18,913 nt of DNA from CAZXCG01 sp964639205 (lineage in GTDB: Bacteria; Bacillota; Clostridia; Oscillospirales; Acutalibacteraceae): positions 1 to 18,913 of the forward strand of contig CAZXCG010000027.1 in assembly GCA_964639205.1 (NCBI GenBank). Direction: 5' to 3'. The notes under the pieces are model-generated. The model was not told the DNA's origin, searched no databases, and was given only the letters and a program-made list of their open reading frames with translations. Position 1 is the first letter of the stretch, and each line of letters begins with the position of its first letter. Both the position numbers and the translations under genes were made by a program. Below are positions 7,472-14,741 of the stretch, in pieces.

Positions 7472-8704
7472 ATGTCTGTAAATAATCTGCAAAAGCCTGA
7501 AATTCTTTCGCCTGCCGGCGACGCCGAGGCGCTTGCCGCAGCGGCGCGTTTCGGAGCGGACGCGGTATTCCTTGCAGGCAAAGAATTCGGAATGCGTACG
7601 GCGTCGAAAAATTTTGACGAAAAAGGTCTTAAAGAGGCGGCGGCTTTTGCGCATGCAAACAACATGAAGCTTTATGTTACCTGCAACACTCTGCCGCGCA
7701 GTCAGGAGCTTCCACGTCTGCCGGATTTTCTCGCTTGCGCCCAGGACTGCGGAACCGACGCTTTCATCATCGCCGACCTCGGCGTTTTCAGCCTTGCCGA
7801 AAGATATGCTCCGAAGGTGCGCCGCCACATCTCAACGCAAGCCGGTGTTGTTAATTACGAAACCGCACGGTATTTCTATGACGCGGGTGCTTCTCGGGTT
7901 GTTCTTGCCCGGGAGCTTTCGCTCGACGAAATCGCGCTTCTGCGGGACAAAACCCCAAAAGAGCTTGAAATAGAATGCTTTGTTCACGGAGCTATGTGTG
8001 TCTCCTTCTCGGGGCGGTGCCTCATTTCAAACTATATGACCGGGCGGGACGCAAACCGCGGTGATTGCTGTCAGCCCTGCCGGTGGAAATATTATTTATA
8101 CGAGGAAACCCGCGAGGGGCAGTTTTTCCCCGTTGAAGAAACCGAAAACGGCACTTTTTTGTATAACTCGCGCGACTTATGTATGATAGAACATATTCCC
8201 GAGCTTATAAAAGCCGGGGTGACAAGCTTTAAGATAGAAGGCAGGGCAAAATCGGCATATTACACAGCAGTTACTTCAAACGCCTACCGACACGCGGTCA
8301 ATGAATATATAAAATCTCCGGACAGCTATGTACTGCCCGAGTGGATAAGCGGAGAACTGCAAAAAATAAGCCACCGTGAATACTGCACAGGGTTTTATTT
8401 TGGCGGTGAACCGGGACAGGTTGTTTCAAACGGCGGTTATATACGCAATTACGACGTAGTTGCCGTCTGCGTTGACGAGCAGGATTCAAAGGCGGTCATA
8501 ACACAGCGCAACCGCTTTTTTTCCGGAGACGAGCTTGATGTTCTTCCGCCGAGCGGAATTCCTTTTTGCGTAAAGGTCGAGGCTTTGGAATGCGAGGACG
8601 GTACGCGCGTTGAAGCCGCGCCGCACCCGATGCAAAGGCTGATTATGACGCCCTCCTCCCCTGTTCCTCCGGGTTCTTACCTGCGTAAAAAATGCTTTAA
8701 ATAA
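7472..8704 (+). CDS. U32 family protein, TrhP-like tRNA uridine-34 hydroxylation protein
   Basis: Peptidase family U32 members such as E. coli TrhP (YegQ) and B. subtilis YrrN/YrrO are needed for prephenate-dependent 5-hydroxyuridine formation at tRNA position 34 and bind an iron-sulfur cluster. This 410-residue protein has the U32 signature ECFVHGAMCVSFSGRC (168-183) with Cys176 and Cys183, followed by the cysteine-rich NRGDCCQPCRW (195-205), which can supply further cluster ligands. The N-terminal EILSPAGDAEALAAAARFGA (10-29) and the SFKIEGRAKS segment (252-261) are also typical. The start lies 3 bases after mltG, and a GGAG overlaps the mltG stop region. It is the last gene of the operon. 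A role as a true protease is less likely than tRNA modification; no methyltransferase (trmR/yrrM) lies between it and mltG. Confidence 0.92.
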   Translation: MSVNNLQKPEILSPAGDAEALAAAARFGADAVFLAGKEFGMRTASKNFDEKGLKEAAAFAHANNMKLYVTCNTLPRSQELPRLPDFLACAQDCGTDAFIIADLGVFSLAERYAPKVRRHISTQAGVVNYETARYFYDAGASRVVLARELSLDEIALLRDKTPKELEIECFVHGAMCVSFSGRCLISNYMTGRDANRGDCCQPCRWKYYLYEETREGQFFPVEETENGTFLYNSRDLCMIEHIPELIKAGVTSFKIEGRAKSAYYTAVTSNAYRHAVNEYIKSPDSYVLPEWISGELQKISHREYCTGFYFGGEPGQVVSNGGYIRNYDVVAVCVDEQDSKAVITQRNRFFSGDELDVLPPSGIPFCVKVEALECEDGTRVEAAPHPMQRLIMTPSSPVPPGSYLRKKCFK

Positions 8705-8710
8705 TAACTT

Positions 8711-8731
8711 GAGCGTTGAGCGCGGACGCTC
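8711..8731 (+). other. Hairpin after the U32 gene
   Basis: GAGCGT (8711-8716) can pair with ACGCTC (8726-8731); alternatively the repeated GAGCG at 8718-8722 pairs with CGCTC (8727-8731) around a CGGA tetraloop. No T-run follows, so termination here is uncertain and some read-through into the next gene is possible. Confidence 0.3.
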
Positions 8732-8789
8732 CGGTTTAAGTTTCAAGTCACAAACAGCACACATTTCTTTTGAAATTTGTACAAAATAA

Positions 8790-8815
8790 TATAATCACAT
8801 AGGGGGAATAAACTC
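8790..8815 (+). promoter_or_regulatory. Predicted promoter -10 and ribosome binding site of the dockerin protein gene
   Basis: A perfect TATAAT (8790-8795) lies 20 bases before the ATG at 8816, with AGGGGGA (8801-8807) as a strong ribosome binding site 9 bases before the start. The -35 is weak: TTGAAA at 8770-8775 is only 14 bases away. A perfect 10-base palindrome TTTGTACAAA (8776-8785) fills the gap between the two and could be an operator. The leader from a TATAAT-driven start would be very short. Confidence 0.4.
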
Positions 8816-11800
8816 ATGCCAAGACTTTTCAAAAAGCTAATGTCCTGTATTTTGACGCTTGCCATGATTTGCAGCGCCTTTTTTACACAGGCCGGAAGCG
8901 TTTTTGCCGCAACCACCGGAACCGAGTACACGGTAACTCCGGACACCACAAGCGGTGAAATCAACTATTTTACTTACTCAAGCAGCTCGCCTTCGTGGAC
9001 GGTAAGCGGTTCAGAAGCTTATTCGGACGTTTACACCACTACAGAAAGTCCGGAAAATGTTTATGCCGAGTTTACTTTCGTCGGCAACCGTGTGGAAATT
9101 TGGGGCTGCAAGTCCCCTCTGCACGGAATTGTAAATTACTATATGGACGGAAACTTTGTTACCTCGGTTGACAGCTATGCCGCAAGCCGTTCATCGGCTA
9201 CAAGCCTCTTCCAGTACGGATTTGACGACGGCGATAAGCTTCATACTGTTAAAATAGTCGCAACAGGAACGGCAAATGCTTCGGCAACCGCCACAAGAGC
9301 CGTTATACAGTTTTCATATGCAAAAGTCTGGCACAGCGATTATACTGCCACCGATTTTACACTTGCGGACAGCATGAGAATATATGTCGGTCAAACAAAG
9401 CAGATAACACCCGAAACAGTCACCCCTTCATATGCTGAAATCAGCGGTGCGCAGTATCAGTCAAGCGATACTTCCGTACTTACTGTCACAGAAAGCGGTG
9501 TAATAGAAGGCGTTAAAGCCGGCACAGCCGAGGTAACGGTTACTTTAAACGGAATAACAAGAACGGTTGCGGTTGAGGTTATGGAGGCTTCTCCAAACCT
9601 TTACGGCGTAATAACGGATACAAACACTCATTACGATTCCGACTCTTATGAGGACATAAGCAATATGGTCAAAAATCAGGAGTCGCTCAGCGCCTGGAAG
9701 GGAGATACCGCAATTTCACAAATTGTTTTGATTTCTGAAAATTCCGCCATTAAAAACGTTGCGGTACAGTCAAGCGATTTTGTAAGCGGTTCAAACACAA
9801 TCAGCGCTTCAGATATTGAGCTTTCATTCATTAAAGAAACAAAAGCTTACATAGGCGACGCAGGCTACAACTCGTCAAGCGACAGCCCTGCAAGCACACC
9901 GAGCGACGACAGTGAAAAGACTTATGTTCCCGATATAATCTATTCATCGGATCCGGTCGATATGGCGTTTAACAGCGTAAAGGGCATATGGGTATCGGTA
10001 AATGTTCCGCGCGGCGCTGAGGTCGGCGAATACACCGGAACCGTAACGGTAACCGCAGACGGCGTTGACCCTCTTGCTTTTGAATACACGCTTGAAGTAT
10101 TTGACGCTGTTATGCCCGACGCCGACGACTATGAATTTGACATAGAGCTTTGGCAATACCCCTACAGCATAGCCGAATATTACGGCGTTGAGCCGTTCTC
10201 CGACGAGCATATTGAAATTTTAAAAACACATATGGCTCAGTACCGCGACCTCGGCGGACACGCTATCACCTGCTCTATTGTTGACGAAGCGTGGGCGGGA
10301 CAAACCTACAGCGCCAACGAAATACGCTATCCGTCAATGGTTAAATGGATAAAAGGCACCGACGGTACTTTCAGCTATGATTACAGCGATTTTGACGCGT
10401 GGGTAAATCTAAACAAGGAGCTCGGAATCGGTGACAAAATTGTACTTTACAGCATTGCCACCTGGTCGGGTACGATAAGATATTACGATGAATCAACCTC
10501 TTCTTACGTAACCGCGGCTCCAACGGTAGGCTCCGATGAATGGACGGCTATGTGGAAGGATTTCCTGCAAAAGATGATAAATCACCTTGACGATAAGGGC
10601 TGGTTTAACGAAACTTATATGGGAATCGACGAAAGAGGCTTCAGCACAGCGGTTTTTGACCTTGTCGACTCTGTTACCGGCAGAAACGCGCAGCCGCTTA
10701 AAACCGCGGGAGCTATGGATTCCTTTACAACAAAAGCCGACTTTGCCGCCAGAGTAACCGATTTGAGCATTGGTTCAACGGCAGCAAAAGCAAATCTTGA
10801 CGCTTTCCGGCAGCTTGTTGCTCAGCGTGAGGCTCAGGGACTTAAAACCACAATCTACACCTGTACCGAACATTTCCCCAACAGCGAGGCATTGAGTATG
10901 CCCGGCGAAAGCTACTGGGCTATGCTTTTCAGCGCTTCTCAGGGCGCAGACGGCTTTATGCGCTGGGCATACGACGCCTGGGTTGAAGATCCGCTTAACG
11001 ACACCACTCACTGGGCGTATGAAGCCGGCGACTGCTTCCTTGTTTACCCCGGCGACGAAAGCAACGGTTATACAACAAGATCAAGCGTCCGCCTTGCCAA
11101 AATTGCCGAAGGCATCCGCGACGTAAACAAGCTCAAGCTTATGGAAAGCGAGATTCCGTCCCTTAAATCCGACATCGACGCTCTCTACGATTCGATTAAC
11201 TTAAATTACACTTATTATCAAAACGGCGTCGGCGAGCACGGCGGAATGAAGCTTGCAACGGACGAAACAAAGGCACAGCTTCCTCAGGATATGCAGGAAA
11301 TAAAGGATAAAATCGCCGAAATTACGGAAAAGTACGTTCTACTTAAAGAAAACGGAACAAACGAGGTCGAATCAGTAACTATTAAAGACGGAGACTTTAC
11401 TCTTACAAACGGCGAATCCAGAACGCTTACGATTTCGCTTCTCCCGGAAAATCTGCTTAACACTCAGGTTACTTTTACAAGCTCAAACGAAAGAGTGGCG
11501 ACAGTGTCAGAAAGCGGCGTTGTTACCGCATACAACAAGGGTACGGCAAAAATTAAAGCGGTTTCTAAGCTTGACTCAAGCAAATACGCCGAAATTACCG
11601 TAACGGTTACCGGTGTGGAAATAGAAGAATCCGCACAGGTTGCATATTACAGCTTTAACGATATATCCGGCAATAAAATCACGGATGAATGGAACAGCTA
11701 TGACGGAATTCTCACCGGCGGAACAGTAATCGATGGCGTTTCGGGTAACGCTTTGAATTTCACATCAAGCGACCAAATTAACATAACCGCTCCCGCAGAG

Positions 11801-14071
11801 CTGAGCAACGACTGGTCGATTGCAATGTGGGTAAAGGAAGACGCTGTTTCGGAAACACCCGTTTCGGTTATGTGGGACGGCAGCGAATTTACAAACGCCT
11901 CCTCACAAACAGGGAGTATGTCGCTTGATATGCGAATGTCCAACGGAAAGCTCGGAATGCACATTTCGGAAGGGTATGTCTCCATTACTGACCCGGCTTC
12001 TACCGGAGTTTGGAACCACATAGTATGGGTATGCGACAGCCAGAACGGTCTGTGCGTCTATATAAACGGGGTACGCTCCGGCTACAATGTCTGGAGTACC
12101 TCCCACGATGTCCTCGCCCCGCTTAACGTAATTGCCGGCAGAAATTTTGCCGGCTCTCTGGACGAGGTAAAGATATTCAACCGCGTACTTACACAGGCCG
12201 AGGTAAACGAGCTTCGCAAGCTCCCGGGAATAAACGTTGACGCTGATTCTCAGGAAATTACTCAGGGAGAAACCTTTATCATAACCGCCGAGCTTGTTGC
12301 AGATGTTGAAAACAATTCGCTTGTATTTGAAAGCGAGGACGAAAGCGTTGCTGTGGTTGACCAAAACGGCAGGGTTACAGGCGTAAATTACGGCGACACG
12401 TACATTGTCATTACAAATGCCGAATCGGGCTACAGCACCAAAGTGTTTGTCCGCGTCAACAAGACCTTGAGCTTACATTCGGCAATTCCGGAGTATGAAT
12501 ATCCAACCGAAAACCAGATTGTTGTAGACCGCGAGGAAGGGCAGTATCTCGGTCAGCCCGACCTTGTAATGCTTGACGACGAAAGAACCATCATCACCGT
12601 TTACCCGATGAATCACGGCCTTGGCGCAACTCTGATGAGAAAGAGTACCGACGGCGGCGAGACCTGGACCGAAAGAATTATAGGTACTCCAACAAGCTGG
12701 GAAAGCTCCCAGGAAACGCCGACAATTTACAAGCTTAACTTTACCGACGGCAGTCAGAAGCTCATTATAATCACCGGCTGCCCAGGCACGTGGGGCGACT
12801 ACACTACGGGCTGGAACACCTCAATTTCCGACGATGAAGGCGAAACCTGGACAGAATACCGCCATTTCTACACGGGGCAGCCAACCATAGTAGCTATGGC
12901 AAGTCTTATTCAGCTTAAGGACGAAGACGGAAATTACATAGATAAGTGGATGGGTGTTTTCCATGACGGGAACTATGTAAACTATAAAACCTATTTAACC
13001 TTTGACGAAGACGGCAACGATCAATGGTCCGAGCCCGTCCCCTATCTGAGCGAATGGAGAAGCGTTGAATCTTCATATCAAATCTGTGAAGTCGGAATGT
13101 TCCGCTCGCCCGACGGCAGCCGTATAATAGCGCTTGCAAGAAGCCAGTCGCATTTGAATCTTTCGACAATGTTTTATTCGGACGATGAGGGCGAAACATG
13201 GAGTAAGCCCAGAGATATTTCCGCTTCTTTGCTCGGCGAGCGCCACAAGGCGGTTTATGACCCGACTACCGGTCAGTATTTTATAACCTTCCGCGAAATT
13301 ATACTTGACTATAATAATGACGGCGCCGTTACAAGCGGCGACTGGAGAGCGGGTGAATGGTACGCCTGGGTGGGAACCTATGAGCAGCTTATGAGCGGCG
13401 GCGACGGCAATTACCGCATTTGTTTGGCAAACGACTACACGCCGACTACTTATTCCGGCGACACGGGCTACGCGGGGCTCTGCATAACGGAGGACGGAAC
13501 TATTTTCACAGATTCCTACGGCAATTTTGACCCGGAGGATACAAGCAACAAAACATTTATTATAGGCGTTAAATTCCGTCTTGCCGAAATTGAACAGGCA
13601 ATGAGCACCGGTCTCGGTATGCCTGACGGCATTACGCTCGATTCTTCAAGCGCAGTCTTAAAAGCAGGCGAAACTCTTCAGCTCGCTTCAACCGTTACTC
13701 CAAGCTCCCTTGCAAACACTGAGGTAATCTGGAAGAGCTACGATCCCTCAATAGCGACCGTAGATAACGGACTGGTAAAAGCGGTATCCGCCGGGACGGT
13801 TACCATCGTTGCAACTACCGGAAGCACGAGTGCATACTGCACCGTAACCGTCGAATGGCTGTCGGGTGATGTAGACCACAGCGGCGTTATCGATTCAGCC
13901 GACGCAACGCTTGTTTTGCAAAAATATGCGGGTATTATCGACGAAAATACCGAAGGCTACGATAATTCGCTTGCCGATGTAAACGGCGACGGTTCTGAAG
14001 ACTCGGGCGACGCCACATTAATTCTGCAAAAATACGCGGGGATTATTACCGCTTTTAAGCCGGACGCGTGA
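8816..14071 (+). CDS. Secreted multi-modular dockerin protein with GH123-like and sialidase-like modules
   Basis: A 1751-residue exported protein. Residues 1-31 form a signal peptide (KK, hydrophobic core, cleavage near VFA-A). Modules in order: jelly-roll-like domain (about 35-173); Ig-like Big2 (180-256); GH123-like beta-sandwich and barrel (262-840) with catalytic-type pair Asp605-Glu606 in MGIDERG and a DUF4091-like end (GFMRWAYDAW, 713-722); Big2 (851-932); LamG/concanavalin-like lectin (941-1125); Big2 (1138-1214); sialidase-like propeller (about 1228-1590) with Asp-boxes at 1277, 1338 and 1455 ((S/T)xDxGxxW); Big2 (1604-1680); dockerin (1683-1747) with Ca2+ loops starting Asp1685 and Asp1721 and paired DATLxLQKYAGI helices. 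GH123 enzymes are beta-N-acetylgalactosaminidases using substrate-assisted catalysis. The dockerin implies docking on a cohesin scaffold. Substrate of the propeller is unknown. The gene has its own promoter-like region and a terminator about 110 bases downstream, so it is likely monocistronic. Confidence 0.93.
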   Translation: MPRLFKKLMSCILTLAMICSAFFTQAGSVFAATTGTEYTVTPDTTSGEINYFTYSSSSPSWTVSGSEAYSDVYTTTESPENVYAEFTFVGNRVEIWGCKSPLHGIVNYYMDGNFVTSVDSYAASRSSATSLFQYGFDDGDKLHTVKIVATGTANASATATRAVIQFSYAKVWHSDYTATDFTLADSMRIYVGQTKQITPETVTPSYAEISGAQYQSSDTSVLTVTESGVIEGVKAGTAEVTVTLNGITRTVAVEVMEASPNLYGVITDTNTHYDSDSYEDISNMVKNQESLSAWKGDTAISQIVLISENSAIKNVAVQSSDFVSGSNTISASDIELSFIKETKAYIGDAGYNSSSDSPASTPSDDSEKTYVPDIIYSSDPVDMAFNSVKGIWVSVNVPRGAEVGEYTGTVTVTADGVDPLAFEYTLEVFDAVMPDADDYEFDIELWQYPYSIAEYYGVEPFSDEHIEILKTHMAQYRDLGGHAITCSIVDEAWAGQTYSANEIRYPSMVKWIKGTDGTFSYDYSDFDAWVNLNKELGIGDKIVLYSIATWSGTIRYYDESTSSYVTAAPTVGSDEWTAMWKDFLQKMINHLDDKGWFNETYMGIDERGFSTAVFDLVDSVTGRNAQPLKTAGAMDSFTTKADFAARVTDLSIGSTAAKANLDAFRQLVAQREAQGLKTTIYTCTEHFPNSEALSMPGESYWAMLFSASQGADGFMRWAYDAWVEDPLNDTTHWAYEAGDCFLVYPGDESNGYTTRSSVRLAKIAEGIRDVNKLKLMESEIPSLKSDIDALYDSINLNYTYYQNGVGEHGGMKLATDETKAQLPQDMQEIKDKIAEITEKYVLLKENGTNEVESVTIKDGDFTLTNGESRTLTISLLPENLLNTQVTFTSSNERVATVSESGVVTAYNKGTAKIKAVSKLDSSKYAEITVTVTGVEIEESAQVAYYSFNDISGNKITDEWNSYDGILTGGTVIDGVSGNALNFTSSDQINITAPAELSNDWSIAMWVKEDAVSETPVSVMWDGSEFTNASSQTGSMSLDMRMSNGKLGMHISEGYVSITDPASTGVWNHIVWVCDSQNGLCVYINGVRSGYNVWSTSHDVLAPLNVIAGRNFAGSLDEVKIFNRVLTQAEVNELRKLPGINVDADSQEITQGETFIITAELVADVENNSLVFESEDESVAVVDQNGRVTGVNYGDTYIVITNAESGYSTKVFVRVNKTLSLHSAIPEYEYPTENQIVVDREEGQYLGQPDLVMLDDERTIITVYPMNHGLGATLMRKSTDGGETWTERIIGTPTSWESSQETPTIYKLNFTDGSQKLIIITGCPGTWGDYTTGWNTSISDDEGETWTEYRHFYTGQPTIVAMASLIQLKDEDGNYIDKWMGVFHDGNYVNYKTYLTFDEDGNDQWSEPVPYLSEWRSVESSYQICEVGMFRSPDGSRIIALARSQSHLNLSTMFYSDDEGETWSKPRDISASLLGERHKAVYDPTTGQYFITFREIILDYNNDGAVTSGDWRAGEWYAWVGTYEQLMSGGDGNYRICLANDYTPTTYSGDTGYAGLCITEDGTIFTDSYGNFDPEDTSNKTFIIGVKFRLAEIEQAMSTGLGMPDGITLDSSSAVLKAGETLQLASTVTPSSLANTEVIWKSYDPSIATVDNGLVKAVSAGTVTIVATTGSTSAYCTVTVEWLSGDVDHSGVIDSADATLVLQKYAGIIDENTEGYDNSLADVNGDGSEDSGDATLILQKYAGIITAFKPDA

Positions 14072-14082
14072 TAATTTGCTGA

Positions 14083-14202
14083 TTGCCTGTGTCCCTTTCT
14101 GTGCTCAAATCTACATACAAGCTATTTCTGCAAAGCATCTACGGCTATGTTGTCGGGTGCAGCAGTCTTAATGCTTTAGAAAAGGGTGGCTGCTCGCTTT
14201 GA
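14083..14202 (+). CDS. Short open frame of unknown status, possible remnant
   Basis: A 39-codon frame begins with TTG directly after an in-frame TGA and ends in the loop of the terminator at 14180-14216. Its end reads VVGCSSLNALEKGGCSL. It has no convincing ribosome binding site. The residue composition looks protein-like, and it may be the tail of a lost gene, but a chance frame of this length is common. I do not recognise it with confidence. Confidence 0.15.
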   Translation: MPVSLSVLKSTYKLFLQSIYGYVVGCSSLNALEKGGCSL

Positions 14203-14216
14203 GCGGTCACCCTTTT
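14180..14216 (+). terminator. Bidirectional intrinsic terminator after the dockerin gene
   Basis: AAAAGGGTGGCTGCTC (14180-14195) and GAGCGGTCACCCTTTT (14201-14216) form a 16-bp stem with two G-U wobbles and a 5-base loop. The stem ends in A4/T4 on each side, so it can end transcripts from the dockerin gene and any minus-strand transcript of the XRE remnant. Confidence 0.75.
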
Positions 14217-14305
14217 GGGCGTCATTTATGAAGATTGGCAGACTTTCGCGGCCTAAATGAGATAACAATCATAATTTTTATCCGGGAAAAGCAAGCTTTC
14301 AATCA

Positions 14306-14396
14306 TTTGAATACGGATAATCCGATTTTTCCGCAAGCTCCGCTTATGTAAGCCCTTTTCTTTACTGTATTTGCGGAGCTTTTCTCCGAAAGTCAT
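14306..14396 (-). pseudogene. Decayed XRE-family helix-turn-helix regulator
   Basis: On the minus strand an ATG at 14396 opens a frame reading MTFGEKLRKYSKEKGL, the classic N-terminus of XRE/Cro-type DNA-binding domains. Reading frame is then lost: a one-base shift gives KGLT-stop-AELAEK, and a second one-base shift gives IGLSVFK and a stop. Together the pieces match the LTQAELAEKIGLS helix-turn-helix pattern, with CAA changed to TAA and two apparent single-A losses in A-runs. No ligand or dimerisation domain survives. A promoter and palindrome are preserved directly upstream. It was probably a small autoregulator of a mobile element or toxin-antitoxin-like locus; what it controlled is not visible. 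Two of the lesions are in homopolymers, so assembly errors should be considered, but the stop codon is a separate change. Confidence 0.6.
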
Positions 14397-14412
14397 ATTC
14401 GTAACCCGCCAG

Positions 14413-14442
14413 AATATACAAACGTCTTGTATATTTTGCCAA
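14413..14442 (-). promoter_or_regulatory. Promoter and operator palindrome of the XRE remnant
   Basis: AATATACAA-N5-TTGTATATT (14413-14435) is a perfect 9-base inverted repeat. It overlaps a minus-strand promoter: TTGGCA (14442-14437), 18-base spacer, TATATT (14418-14413), placed just upstream of the regulator ATG at 14396. This is the usual layout of an autorepressed XRE gene. An outer imperfect inverted repeat, ATTCGTAACC (14397-14406) with GGTTACCGAAT (14445-14455), surrounds it. Confidence 0.5.
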
Positions 14443-14597
14443 GTGGTTACCGAATCATTTCAAGAATAAGGAGCTTGGAATTTCTGCCAATCAAAACCCT
14501 CATTGAATAAATTTCAAAATAAACGCTGCCAAAAAGAAGTATTGGTTTTATTTAAATCGCTATAATTCTCAATAAGAAATAATCTGTGCCTGCATTA

Positions 14598-14639
14598 TGT
14601 TAAAATAAAGTTGAACTTTGTTAACAAACAGCCTAATTA
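14598..14639 (+). promoter_or_regulatory. Candidate promoters of purL
   Basis: Two candidates are seen. One is an extended -10, TGTTAAAAT (14598-14606), of the same TGnTAAAAT form as the hisHF and thyX promoters but without a good -35. The other is TTGAAC (14611-14616), 17-base spacer, TAATTA (14634-14639). Either would give a leader of roughly 95-130 bases containing the hairpins described next. Confidence 0.4.
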
Positions 14640-14648
14640 CTTAAATAC

Positions 14649-14715
14649 GGCGGCAAAAAACAGACGGCCGCCCCGAAACGTAACTGAGACATAATTCAAT
14701 AAGGGGCTTTGCCCC
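14649..14715 (+). promoter_or_regulatory. purL leader with competing hairpins
   Basis: Stem 1 pairs GGCGGC (14649-14654) with GCCGCC (14667-14672). Stem 2 pairs GGGGC (14703-14707) with GCCCC (14711-14715) around a TTT loop. A second GCCCC at 14670-14674 overlaps the right arm of stem 1 and can pair with GGGGC at 14703, so the stems can exclude each other. No T-run follows stem 2. I could not match it to a known purine, PRPP or guanidine riboswitch. Confidence 0.3.
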
Positions 14716-14741
14716 GTCATTATAATAAGGAGAGATTTTCT

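Larger units (their letters stand above)
14072..14741. other. Gene-poor region between the dockerin gene and purL
   Basis: No intact gene is seen in these 670 bases. The region holds, from left to right, a short open frame (14083-14202), a bidirectional terminator, a decayed XRE-type regulator on the minus strand with its promoter palindrome, an AT-rich stretch without clear content (14456-14590), candidate purL promoters and the purL leader. The mixture of remnants suggests a former small mobile or regulatory element; this is inference. Confidence 0.6.

Noticed and set aside
7184..7828. 214-codon minus-strand frame across the mltG/U32 junction
   Set aside because: It lies opposite two clear genes, has no family features and follows from codon bias of the sense strand. 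The same applies to the other antisense frames, e.g. 12915-13199 and 16560-16907.
8706..8748. ACTTGA ... TCAAGT outer pairing around the hairpin after the U32 gene
   Set aside because: Six AT-rich pairs at a distance of over 30 bases with unpaired sequence between are weak and expected by chance.
14332..14380. AAGCTCCGC ... GCGGAGCTTTT as a plus-strand terminator
   Set aside because: The 9-bp stem has a 29-base loop and only a short T-run, and the bases are better explained as part of the decayed XRE coding sequence.
14709..14741. TTG start of purL adding 11 residues
   Set aside because: It would translate the AAGGAGA ribosome binding site; the GTG at 14742 gives the conserved MSEVIRIF start.
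14649..14741. Known purine, PRPP or ykkC-type riboswitch upstream of purL
   Set aside because: I looked for the conserved core bases of these classes and did not find them; only unclassified short stems are present.
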